Part shown: in pieces, positions 1 to 20,299 of the stretch
Layout of the letters: each line of letters starts with the position of its first letter
Position numbering within the stretch: the first letter of the stretch is position 1
Source: Amphimedon queenslandica
Lineage: Eukaryota > Porifera > Demospongiae > Haplosclerida > Niphatidae
Reading direction: 5' to 3'
Assembly (NCBI RefSeq): GCF_000090795.2
Contig: NW_003546304.1
Location: 321,927 to 354,714, forward strand
DNA: 32,788 bases
Program-made: the position numbers and the translations under genes
The notes under the pieces: model-generated
The model's database searches: none
The model's input: only the letters and a program-made list of their open reading frames with translations
What the model was told of the DNA's origin: nothing

Positions 1-1127
1 AATACTTTGTCCCCATTGATCCCTCTCTTCTCAAAATATTTCATCAGACGATCGTAAGTCCAAGTGAGGTTAGCTAACGACGTGAACTTCTTACCGACCG
101 AAGTGTTTGTCAGGAACTGCTGCTCTTTGCCACCTTTTGTTGCATTGTGGTTATATTTGGTAGATGCAAAGCGAACCAGTCCTTCTTTATAAAAATAAAG
201 ACGCAATGGGGATATGGATGTGACGAGTACGTAAGTCCTGAAATCAAACTTCCGCCCCCTGACCAAAAATGGTTTTTTAAGGAAAGGCTGAACAACATAA
301 TCCTCTCCAGAGGACAGATCAATTTCAGTCATAGACCGAACTACATAAATACCGTGGCCTTCTCCTCTAAAGGAAGGCTTGACGATATATTCCTTTTTAT
401 CATTCTTTTCCATTTCTTCCAATAGGAGTCCTTTATCATGAGGGAGTACCCAGCAAGGAAACGTGAAATTGTTCCAACCTCTGTAGCCATGCAAGCTCTC
501 GCGTAGTGTGTAACAGAATGCGTCCTTCCTCCACAAGATGTCCCTCATGCCGTGAACCTGACTGATCCGATGGCCCTGGGTCAGTAGCTTGTAGCTACTA
601 GGCTTCAGGCAGTACTTATCCTGTGCAATAATACCCAGACAAAGTAGGACAGAGGCTTCGCTGAGTCTTGTTGTTGACTTGAAGCTAGTCTCAGTCAGCT
701 CAAAGCTGATGTTGCTGTATGCGAGCGTCCAGCTGTGAAGGTCCCTCTGCGCGTAGTACCTTAGCAATGAGAGGTCTTTTGCAAGTACCAATGGGTGTGG
801 CTTGTATGTATAAAACAAGCTAGAGCTGGCTTCAACTTGGCACACTAGTTTCTCCAATGGAGAGTCCTTGTATTGACAGCTAGAGTCCTTTGTGTATTTC
901 TGGAAGGCCTCGAGTTTTGTATCATCATGGGAGGTTGGAGGAGTAGAAGGAAGGAGGCGTGCAGCTTTTTCAAATTTGTTTTCTGGAACATTGCTTGAAG
1001 TAGGAGGCCAGAATGTGCATTGCTGTATTGTAATGACAAAGTTGAGGAGGTTGCTGGCAGCAAGCAAAAGGGAGATTAGGAATAAAATCCTTTTGACTAT
1101 TTCCATCCACTTTATTGTATAACGCAT
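1..1127 (-). CDS. Tubulin tyrosine ligase-like (TTLL) protein with N-terminal membrane anchor, partial
   Basis: One uninterrupted minus-strand frame runs from ATG at 1127-1125 off the left edge (375 codons seen); a second in-frame Met lies 7 codons later. Residues about 9-32 are a hydrophobic segment after a basic stretch (IVKRILFLISLLLAAS), so a signal anchor is likely. From about residue 245 the TTL ATP-grasp domain is clear: a KPSFRGEGHGI loop near residue 250, then VVQPFL, then GRKFDFRTYVLVTS followed by PLRLYFYKEGLVRFASTKY. In the TTL family these positions bind ATP and the acceptor tail, and members add Tyr, Glu or Gly to tubulin or other proteins. The specific activity cannot be assigned. 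Region 33-240 is Cys-containing and not recognised. It is divergent from RFX with 861 bp between start codons. Lack of introns across 1.1 kb is unusual here. The 3' end is outside the window. Confidence 0.88.
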   Translation of the reverse strand, partial: MRYTIKWMEIVKRILFLISLLLAASNLLNFVITIQQCTFWPPTSSNVPENKFEKAARLLPSTPPTSHDDTKLEAFQKYTKDSSCQYKDSPLEKLVCQVEASSSLFYTYKPHPLVLAKDLSLLRYYAQRDLHSWTLAYSNISFELTETSFKSTTRLSEASVLLCLGIIAQDKYCLKPSSYKLLTQGHRISQVHGMRDILWRKDAFCYTLRESLHGYRGWNNFTFPCWVLPHDKGLLLEEMEKNDKKEYIVKPSFRGEGHGIYVVRSMTEIDLSSGEDYVVQPFLKKPFLVRGRKFDFRTYVLVTSISPLRLYFYKEGLVRFASTKYNHNATKGGKEQQFLTNTSVGKKFTSLANLTWTYDRLMKYFEKRGINGDKV

Positions 1128-1671
1128 GCGCAGTAGGCTATGCCACGTTCTGGCGCGGTTTTAAGATCCATTATAGATCATTAGAATGCTCAGCTCAGAT
1201 GATTATACTTGAAGGCTGGAAGCAGCAGACAAGCTGTTCAGCTAGGCTTTTCTTTGCCACATGCAACCTATAGCTGCAGCAATGGCTCAGGGCTGCTAGC
1301 ATCAAAATCCTTGACCAGTTAGGGAAGCCCTTTGCCACTGATTAGAGTCCCTCTTTGCAAAATTTAAAGCTAAAAGGTGCAGAAATTAGTTTTAGTTAGC
1401 ACCAACCTTCTGAGCAATAAATACCCATGATGTGGACAAACTTGTTAAAACAATGGTAGAGCTTATAAGTCTTTGGTTTGATTGTATTTAGATCTGATGT
1501 TTATAAAAAATAAAATAATAATAATAAATTGCTAGGTCTAGTGTATAATTATTATCATTAATATCATTCAACTGTTAAAATGAGCTACAAAAAGAAAGTG
1601 TAAGTTTTTAATTCATCTAATTAATGCTAATGCGGATGTGTAGAAATGACATGCCACTCGAGTTTCCGGTC

Positions 1672-1684
1672 GTTGCTAGGAAAT
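1672..1684 (+). promoter_or_regulatory. Candidate degenerate X-box (RFX site)
   Basis: GTTGCT-A-GGAAAT fits the loose X-box form GTYNYY N1-3 RRNRRY. It lies in the TTLL/RFX intergenic region. The right half-site is weak, so this is the least certain of the four sites listed. Confidence 0.3.
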
Positions 1685-1941
1685 GGTAGTTTAGGTTACT
1701 TCATAAAAATGTCTTCCCGCTCTCTCTCATTGCCAGCTACTTAAACTGAACCACGAGCTCTTCTATGTCCATTGAGTAGTGAGGATTTGGGCCTGTCGTA
1801 CCTCTTCATTGAAACAAACAGTCCGTCCTGGTGGTGTCTGGACAATCTCCTTCTCACAAAGGGTCCTCTTCTTGTCTTTTGTTGTAAAAATTTCCTTGAA
1901 TTTACCGTGAGGCCTGTTTTCGTTCCAAGGATACATGAATT

Positions 1942-1956
1942 GCTACCCAGGGCAAC
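1942..1956 (+). promoter_or_regulatory. Candidate X-box just upstream of RFX start
   Basis: GCTACC-CAG-GGCAAC fits RYYNYY N1-3 RRNRAC with a 3-nt spacer. It is 33 bp upstream of the proposed RFX ATG and within the divergent region shared with the TTLL gene, so it could serve RFX autoregulation or TTLL control. Confidence 0.4.
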
Positions 1957-1988
1957 GCGGGGTGGAAGGTGAGCCCGCAGACAGTCTC

Positions 1989-12524
<10,536 letters not shown>

Positions 12525-12911
12525 TAGGACTCACTCTTTAGTTTTCATCGCTGCTATTGGTTTTTATGATTATTGGTATTATTTTTAGTCATTAATAATT
12601 TTTGCTTTGCCAAGAATTCCAATCAAATTTATTTTTGCTATCACTCAAAATAAATTTTTGTAATTTAACTATTATTATTATTATTATTATTATCATTATT
12701 ATTATTATTATTATTATTGTTATGGCTATTATTATTATTACTGTTTTGCTACACTGATGAAATAAAAATTTTAGGAAAGTATCTTTAATGGTAAAACAAT
12801 GTATGTACATACATATAAGTTAAAAAGTACACGTGTTAATCATAAACTGCTGTGTACATGTATGTGTGTGTGTGTGTGTGGAATACAAAGGGTTTATAAT
12901 AATTAATAATA
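12525..12911. other. Convergent 3' region between RFX and the PDZ gene
   Basis: This AT-rich stretch holds AATAAA on the plus strand at 12649-12654 and 12761-12766 (candidate RFX poly(A) signals). TTTATT at 12628-12633 is a candidate minus-strand AATAAA for the PDZ gene. An (ATT)n microsatellite spans about 12669-12718. No coding exon is evident. Confidence 0.6.
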
Positions 12912-14259
12912 CTAAAGTTGATTGTATGCTTCAACAGATTCCTTCCAGCCTCTTGTTTTTATCATTTCCTTGGCACGTCTTCCTTGTATGTTCTTTCTTG
13001 CTGCATCTAAACTAACAATGTCAAGATCAGGTAAATGATCGTTTGAAGAGTCTGGTTCCTCAACCTATGGTAGCACAGAAACAATGTAATCATGATGATT
13101 GTGATATTTGTAGTCTATAGTTAAGTCAATTTTGGGCATCATATGAAATCACTGCTCACGTTTTTGCTGTGTAATAAGTCACATGATATTATTCATGTCC
13201 GTTGCTTGACGAAGATGAATACTGATAACAACTATGAGGCTCTGTCTTTGAATATTGTTTTGCTATTACATAATGACATGCATAGCAGCTAAACCATTGT
13301 GGTAAATTTTTGATGGTGCAGTTTTTTTTAGGCATGCATTGCTACTACACACTTCTAAAGTGCAGTATATTTATGCATACTCCTGAGGCTAATAGTTGTT
13401 GATTGTGTGTGTGTGTGTGCATGTCATTTTGTTTAGTTATTGTGCGATTGATTGCTAACTGGTTTTGGCGGAGGCGGTGGAGGAGCTCGTGGTATCATGA
13501 CAATGGCATCGTCAGGGTTTATCTCTTCACTTCTGGACTTCATCTCATCTTCTGTCTCCATGTCAATGACAAGGATCTTCTTTTCTTCTGTCCCAGAACG
13601 AATCTTTTCTACCACCTTTTAAAGGGAGGGAAAATTGACATACATGCACATGCAAAATTGCAAATTTAGTCACTTGTATACAAGACATACAGATCAATGT
13701 GTATTAATTTTAAAGTGTAGTTGCTGATAGCTGCATAATTAGTTGATATGGACTATAAATGCATGCTCTGAGTGAATTAACAATAGAAAGGGTTAGGCCA
13801 CACATGCTTTAAAGCATTTTGTTTTTGAGCTTTTCATTTGGCACGAATGAAGCAAAAGTGTAGAGTAACTATATAGTTTCTTGAGATGGCCAAGGATGGT
13901 CATCTCTTGGCAGTGTTTATGCTGCTAGTAAGCTTACTGGAGCTTCCCACAAGAGTTAGCATGCTTTTATCAATTAGTATGCTAATACTGTTGCTACTAC
14001 TAGCTCATTAAGTGTATATAGCTACCTGATGATGAGTATCTCCAGTGACATCTATTCCATCTACCCTAACAATGCGATCACCAGTCAGCATTCCAGCCAG
14101 GTCAGCTACACTGTTGGGGGAGATTGACTTGATGTATTGGCCCTCTCTCTCTCTGTTTGTGTACATATGAAAACCAAAACCTTCCGCCGCTCTTGTGAGT
14201 GTTAAAAGACGCAGACCTTTCACTGCAGCCCCTCCCCCTTTGCCTGCTCCAGAAGACAT
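12912..14259 (-). CDS. Single-PDZ NHERF/EBP50-like scaffold protein
   Basis: Three exons join in phase to 180 aa: 14259-14026, 13615-13460, 13064-12912 (donors gtagct and gttagc; acceptors aaaag and catag). Residues about 14-97 are one PDZ domain: binding loop EGFGFHMY near 26-33, then GQYIKSISPNSVADLAGMLTGDRIVRVDGIDV and, across the first splice, VVEKIRSGTEEKKILVID, the NHERF-type end of a PDZ domain. A proline run (APPPPPPKP) follows. The last exon is basic and helical with a terminal GWKESVEAYNQL, reminiscent of the EBP50 ezrin-binding tail. NHERF proteins link membrane proteins to ERM/actin. If the gttagc donor is not used, the frame stops at 13433 after SHNN; I prefer splicing because the last exon has clear coding character and a good acceptor. 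Start is the first ATG, 313 bp from the divergent VPS3 start. Confidence 0.78.
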
Positions 14260-14572
14260 CTTTGCTTCTTTTCTAGCTTATTGCAGACTCTCTATAAAAC
14301 ACATCACTAACTATAAGCTGCTAAAAGGGTAAAGAAACTCACTTTTATTAATAAAGCAGCTATGAGAGATATGATAGTGTTTCTTTCAAGATATACAAGC
14401 TTGCGCTGTATTTAAAACACCGCAAACTAATGCAAAAAAAAACAAAAGGGCAACGCCCATGCATAATTATTCGTAAATGTTGGGCGTGGTCAATTTTTAA
14501 CTCCTCTCTCCGAATTTCTCTCCTCTAGCCCTCCCGAGCCCTTTCTCCTCTTCTCCTTCAGTTTTGAAATAT
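14260..14572. promoter_or_regulatory. Bidirectional promoter of the PDZ and TGFBRAP1 genes
   Basis: Only 313 bp separate the minus-strand PDZ start (14259) from the plus-strand TGFBRAP1 start (14573). The right part is pyrimidine-rich with TGGGCGTGGTC near 14480. I see no TATA box at a suitable distance for the plus gene. Confidence 0.5.
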
Positions 14573-17500
14573 ATGAGCATGTCAAGGGGTAGCAGTAATT
14601 CTCTTGTTTCTGCCTTTAGTCTTATACCTGTGAAAGAAAACATCATTGATCATGCCACAAGAGATAAACAGGTATATACATAATACACACATGATGAGCT
14701 CAATGAATGAATAATAATGTATATATATATATGTGTACAGGTTGAATGTGTCTGTGTGTGGCAAGAGAGCCTGTATATTGGAACGACTGATGGGTAAGAC
14801 CTAATCCTAATAGAGAGATGAGAGAGTACATGTTGGCATTGTAGTTATAATTTGATTTGAATGATTCGTCATATTAACATACAATTAATGCATGTATTTA
14901 TAGGTTAGTGATGTATATTGGTCTAGTGGAGACACTGTCACCACTTGGCAAGAAAATATATCAGTCAAAAGTGAAAGGAAAGAAGCAGCTTGACCCAGAT
15001 AGAGTAAGAGGAAGACATTATTGATGATCTCTCTCTCTTACTGTCTTTATTTAGAAAAAGACAGTCCAGCAGTTGACAGTCATTCCTAATGCTAACAGAT
15101 TACTGGCCCTATTAGATGGTATTATTATTATTATGATTATTTTATTATTTTATTTATAATTTAGGTACGTTCTATTTACTTGACATGAGGAGATTAGAAG
15201 TGAGATATGATTTTTATTCTGTATTTTATGTCCATTTGTTTTGTGTATGTCACATCAGGTCATTGATGCCAGAGACAGACTAACAAAAGTGAGACAGTAT
15301 TTATTTCAATGATCAATTATTATCAATTATAAATGATCACTGATTCTAGGTCTCATGCTATTGTGTGGATGATGCTAAATTGAGTCAAATGTCAACTGAA
15401 TGCAACGTAGGGAGAGGAGAGAGAGAGAGGGAGAGAAGACAGAGAGGGAGAGAAGAGAGAGAGGGAGAGAAGAGAGAGAGGGAGAGAAGACAGAGAGGGA
15501 AGGAGGAAGAGAAGAGAGGGAAGGAGAGAAGAGAGAGAGAGAAGGAGGGAGAGAAGAGCGAGAAGGAAGGAGGAAGAGAGAGAGGGAAGGAAGGAGGGAG
15601 AGAGAGAGGGAAGGAGGAAGAGAGAGAGGGAAGGAGGAAGAGAGAGAGGGAAGGAGGGAGAGAAGAGAGAGGGAAGGAGGGAGAGAAGAGAGAGGGAAGG
15701 AGGAAAAGAGAGAGGGAAGGAGGGAGAGAGAGAGGGGAGGAGGGAGAGAGAGAGGGGAGGAGAGAGGGTTAAAGAGAAGCAATAGTCTTTTTATTCCTTT
15801 TATTACATCTCTCTTCTACTTTCTTTGTTTCTCCTGTTACAGTTGGTTGTAGCTCAGCAGAAAAAGAAAAGCCTTTTACTGTACACGATTACATCTGGAG
15901 ATAGGTTTGTTGCTGGGACCACCATAGATCTATCCGATCAACCTGTTGCCTTGGTATTAATAATTAATTATTATACTCACCTCTTATGTATGGGCACTCG
16001 TTCTGTAGGCTCGTGATGGAGACTATCTGTGTGTAGCTGTCAATAGCAGTCAGCACTTTGACGCTGGAAGATATTTACTGATCAATTTGAATAATACATC
16101 AACAGTACGCATAGACTAAATCATCATTCTTAATTGTTATTATTTTATTGTGTATTAGATTGTAGATTTACCAACGTTTGGCATGGACACCAGCCCTATT
16201 GTTAAGAAGATGGCTAAAGTTAGATTTTTGCATATATTTTTCACTATAGAACGTGCCTATAATGTATTAATGTATTTCGTACATTTTGTATAGGATGAGT
16301 TTTTAATTAATACAGGAGATATTGGAGTCATTGTGTCTATTGAAGGAATATCCAATGTAATCATACAATTGTTACTTCTCGCTCGTGTAAAATGGTATCT
16401 TATTTCTCGTGTAGAGGCCTCCGCTTGAGTGGCGTTCACGTACCCCAGTAGCAGCTGCTTACGCATTCCCTTATGTAGTGACCTGGTGCAAGGAAACTCA
16501 CGGGCTCCATGTGTATAGTTTAATAGATCAGCAATGTAAACAAGACATACAGCAAATGGTAATCCTTATGAGTAGAATAGAGGTGTCTTTCACTTTCTGT
16601 TTGTTTGTAGAATATTAAAAGCATTGCTCAGTTTTATGGTAAAATATACATTGTTACAACTACTGGAGTGTATCTACTAGCACCAGTACCTCTAAAGGAC
16701 CAGGTTAGCATTTCTCTTGTATGGTAAGATTATTATTATTATCATTATTGCTTGCTTAGGTTGAAGATCTTTTGAAGAAAGGTTGTGTTGAAGAAGCTAT
16801 ACTGCTTGCTGAGACTATTGCAGCTGTTGAAGAGAGTAAAAATCCCACCAAAGCTGATGAAGTAAGAACCGGTTAACTGACTATGATTATGTATCTCTTA
16901 TACTATTTTTATCAGTACGTATCTGATGTCAAGCAACAAGCTGCTTTCATTTATTTTAGCCAGGGACAGTTTTCAAAAACAAAGACATTGCTTTTAGAGG
17001 GAAACATTGATCCAAGAGAGGTACTGTAATGTATCATCACTCCACTGTACGCATTACCCTCCCTTTGTTCTCTCTATAGACTATTTGCAAGTTTGAGGGT
17101 TTATTACCAAAAAGTTCAACTTATACTCCAGCTATTGAAATACCATCTGCTCAAGAGCTAGGTAGGTAACTAACTTGTTACATGTAGATGGCATCTCCTG
17201 ATCTTTATATCGCAGCTGATTCAAAAATTATAAGCCTGAAGGAAGCCAAGAAGTTTTTAATATCATATTTGGTTAGTTTACCTTTTCAGTGTGACCGTGA
17301 TGCATTAGCAAAGTTATAATTTATTGCATAAATTGTATAGTCTCTTTTCACTTTAATTTTTGATTGTTATCTCTTTTCTTGTAGAAAGAGATAAGAGTCA
17401 CAGCAGTTGCCGTTGGGAGAAAAGAAGTGAGTTTTTGTACCGAAACTAATGCAAGGCCTTATTGCTCACATTACTTAGGAAGTAGATACAGTGCTGGTGA

Positions 17501-20073
17501 AGCTATTGGCTGAGGAGAATTCATCGTCACTTCCACGATACATGGAGAACTATGATCTTTTCATAGAGTTTGAGGAAGCCAGAGAAGCCTTTGAGAAATA
17601 CCAGGTAACCCACAGAATGAGATTAATGTATTTCATGTTTCATGCTACTTTTGTAGTGCTACTATGCATTAGGGCTGTGCCATTTCTTTAATGGCAACAG
17701 TGATGCTGCACTGAACATTTGGACTAGAATAGTTGATAAGAAACTATTGGACAGTACCTTCCCTGGCATTGACTATGTGGTCAAGTTCTTAACACAGTAA
17801 GGACCATTGCTCACTGATATAGTTGTAACATGGGCACACCAAGAATGCATATGCTTTTGACTTCGAAATAGCCCCCAATTTTTATTACATTTTTTTGATG
17901 CATATTGATGTCCTTATGCTATGTAGAAAGTTTAAGCCAATTCCGACTTTAATTTTTTGAGTTACAGCCATTTTAAAAAATTGGCCATTTAAAAAAAAAT
18001 ACCCTGTACTATAGCCCATGCTTTTTCTAAAAAATGACTCCAAAATTGCCCCCAATTTTTATTACATTTTTTGATGTATATTGATGTCCTTATGCTATGT
18101 AGAAAGTTTGAGCCGATTCCGACTTTAATTTTTCGAGTTATAACCATTTTTTTAAATCGACCATTTTTGAAAAATACCCTGTACTATACCCCATGCTTTT
18201 TTCTAAAAAATGGCTCGGAAATCGCCCCCAATTTTTATTACATTTTTTGATACATATTGATGTCCTTATCCTATGTAGAAAGTTTGAGCCAATTCCGACT
18301 TTAATTTTTTGAGTTACAGCCATTTTTAAAAATTGGCCATTTTTAACAAATACCCTGTACTATAGCCCATGCTTTTTTCTAAAAAATGACTCCGAAATCG
18401 CTCCCAATTTTTATTACATTTTTTGATGCATATTGATTTCCTTATGCTATGTAGAAAGTTTGAGCCGATTCCGACTTTAATTTTTTGAGTTACAGCCATT
18501 TAAAAAAATCGGCCATTTAAAAAAATCGGCCATTTAAAAAATACACTACATAGTCCTTGCCCATACTAATCGCTAGCGAGGCCAATAAAGTAACACTATT
18601 ACTTGTATATTTCCTTGTTTATAGACACGCTAGTAATGATATGGTGTTGAAATATGCCAAGTGGGTGCTAGACAGAGACGAGCTGAAAGGTGCCAGCATA
18701 TTCATAGAGAGAGGGAAACTGACTGAGGGCAAAGTGGAACTGGAAGAAAGTGTCATCATGGAGAAGCTCTCGCCTTATGTACTGGCATCAGTGACTTATC
18801 TGGAGTTTGTCATTAATGAGAAAAATTCAACGGTAAAAGCAGTTACAGTATATATTCAAGTTTTATTATCATTATTTTTTAATACTTTATAGCTAGAGAC
18901 ATTCCATACTCGTCTTGCTATGCTTTATCTTGATAGAGTCTTTGAGTTGAAAAAAGGGACAAACAGCTCCAAGTTGAACAAAGAGAGGCAAGAGGCGATT
19001 TTGATGCTAGCAATAATCATTTGTTGTTCTCCAACAGGAAAAAGCTACAGACATTTTTAGAGGACTCTTCTCATTATCGTGCATCAGTTTTACTGAACAG
19101 AGTTCAAGACACTGACCTCTACTCTGAGTGTGCCATTCTCTACGGAAGAGTGAGATAAATTATTAATGAATTGTTGCAGCTTTGTTTGCTTGCCATTATA
19201 AATATAAAAGGGCATGCAACTTGTGTAATAACTCTTCTAATGTTCTCTCTTTTATGTACAGATGGATGAGCATGATAAAGCTCTCAACCTCTTAGCTTAC
19301 AAGCTACAAGATTATGACGGAGCTGAGAGATACTGCTCCATCTATTCAAAGGTAACCTACTTATGTACTTAATGTAGTATACTATTGATTATTGGTCTAG
19401 GGATGCAACAGGCAAACACGTCAGAGAATATATCAAGCGCTACTTACTGCATATCTTAGACCAAATGACAGGTAATAATCTCATTTACTTGTTAATACGT
19501 TTCATAAGTAATAATTGATGATAGCTCCAAAAGCCCTGTTATCAAGCAAGCACTAAAACTACTTAACACTCATGGAGGAGAGTTTGATGCTGCTAAGGTT
19601 TAAAAGAGAGAGGGAGACTTTGAATAGAATAATTATGTTTTGTTTTGAGTAGGTCCTAGAGCTGTTGCCATCACAGTGGGAGATCAGTACTGTTGAGGAT
19701 TTCTTAGTCCGGAGTATACGAAGCACTACCAATGCATCACGCTCTTGCAAAATTGAGCAGAATTTGGCAAAGGCAGAAAATTTAGAAGTTAGTTTTTAAA
19801 ATAATAATGGATCATATTATTTTTCTTGTCTATAGACAAGGTACGAGTTAATAAAGATTCAAGACGGCCCGGTTAAAATCACAGAGAGAAGGTATTTTTT
19901 ATTATCCTAGTGTCCTTTTAGTATTTTTTAATGCTAGAGTATGTCCTGTTTGTCAGTCTCCATTCATTGAGCCGTCGGCTTTTGTGAGGTATCCGAATGG
20001 AATCGTCACACACATTAAGTGCGGCCGTAACAAGAACATATGTCCCATCACTGGTACCTGGTTTTCAGAATAG
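14573..20073 (+). CDS. TGFBRAP1: CORVET tethering subunit TGFBRAP1 / VPS3
   Basis: Twenty-nine exons join in phase to 877 aa (the human protein is about 860): 14573-14671, 14741-14793, 14904-15003, 15055-15118, 15165-15199, 15259-15288, 15350-15406, 15843-15953, 16009-16104, 16159-16218, 16294-16356, 16415-16558, 16611-16703, 16760-16861, 16916-17020, 17080-17161, 17216-17271, 17385-17426, 17479-17604, 17657-17796, 18625-18832, 18893-18987, 19038-19149, 19262-19351, 19401-19471, 19525-19597, 19653-19787, 19836-19891, 19938-20073. The N-terminal third is a CNH beta-propeller (VECVCVWQESLYIGTTDG; PPLEWRSRTPVAAAYAFPYV). The rest is helical VPS39/VPS3-type repeats. The C terminus CPVCQSPFIEPSAFVRYPNG...HIKCG is the family's Cys-rich end. 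VPS3 and VPS8 give CORVET its Rab5-directed tethering at early endosomes. The first of two in-frame Mets (MSMSRG) was chosen. Exon 22 to 23 uses a GC donor. Confidence 0.94.
15408..15768 (+). repeat. ~360-bp homopurine GA/GGA minisatellite
   Basis: The intron from 15407 to 15842 is almost entirely purine on the sense strand, made of GAGAGAGG, GGAAGGAGG and GAGAGAAG variants. It starts next to the splice donor. Predicted 135-150 aa frames on both strands are Arg/Glu/Gly or Ser/Leu/Pro runs from the repeat, not genes. Confidence 0.93.
17860..18550 (+). repeat. 176-bp tandem repeat, about four copies
   Basis: The segment TATTGATGTCCTTATGCTATG plus flanks recurs with a fixed 176-bp step (anchors at 17901, 18077, 18253, 18429). 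Each unit also holds GAAAGTTTGAGCC..ATTCCGACTTTAATTTTT and TACCCTGTACTATA.CCCATG. It fills the TGFBRAP1 intron 17797-18624 and belongs to the same family as 9155-9490. Confidence 0.88.
18988..19037 (+). other. 50-nt GC-AG intron of TGFBRAP1
   Basis: The donor is AG|GCAAGA and the acceptor CAACAG. Only this boundary keeps the phase: AAC AAA GAG AG joined to G AAA AAG CTA gives NKERKKLQTFLEDS, which aligns with the family. No GT donor in the exon restores the frame, and read-through reaches a stop. Confidence 0.82.
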
Positions 20074-20299
20074 CGCTATTATTGTTGTTGTTGTTGTTGT
20101 TGTCTCTTTTTATATTGTTATAATTATACTTATAATGAATTGATGCTTTTATGTCATAGAGTTTGGTAAAGGAGAAAGAAAATTTCCTTAATAATTATTA
20201 TTAATTTATGTACAATTTTACAAGGTTATGATAACAAAATTATCTCTATGTTTCTTGAATTCACGTGACGATAGTAGGCTAGGCAATTAGGTATTAAAG
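20074..20299 (+). other. TGFBRAP1 3' region and upstream region of CYP copy A
   Basis: Non-coding, with a (TTG)n microsatellite at 20081-20103. Part of this sequence (about 20111-20165, TATACTTATAATGAATTGATG...) is duplicated at about 22757-22800, upstream of CYP copy B. Confidence 0.6.

Larger units (their letters stand above)
1128..1988. promoter_or_regulatory. Shared divergent promoter region of TTLL and RFX
   Basis: This 861-bp stretch separates two head-to-head start codons. I see no coding exon in it, only short ATG-stop frames. The part next to the TTLL start is GC/CpG-richer (about 1125-1160), the middle is AT-rich (about 1500-1560), and the part next to RFX again contains GC-rich sequence and X-box-like motifs. 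The RFX 5' UTR presumably lies in the right third. Transcription start sites are not determined. Confidence 0.55.

Noticed and set aside
13433..13459. Stop after SHNN as the end of the PDZ protein
   Set aside because: A gttagc donor just before it joins in phase to a well-formed downstream exon at 13064. Kept only as an alternative.
15365..15852. Long open frames on both strands (135-150 codons) over the GA-rich tract
   Set aside because: They are translations of a homopurine repeat. The tract lies in a TGFBRAP1 intron with consistent splice sites on both sides.
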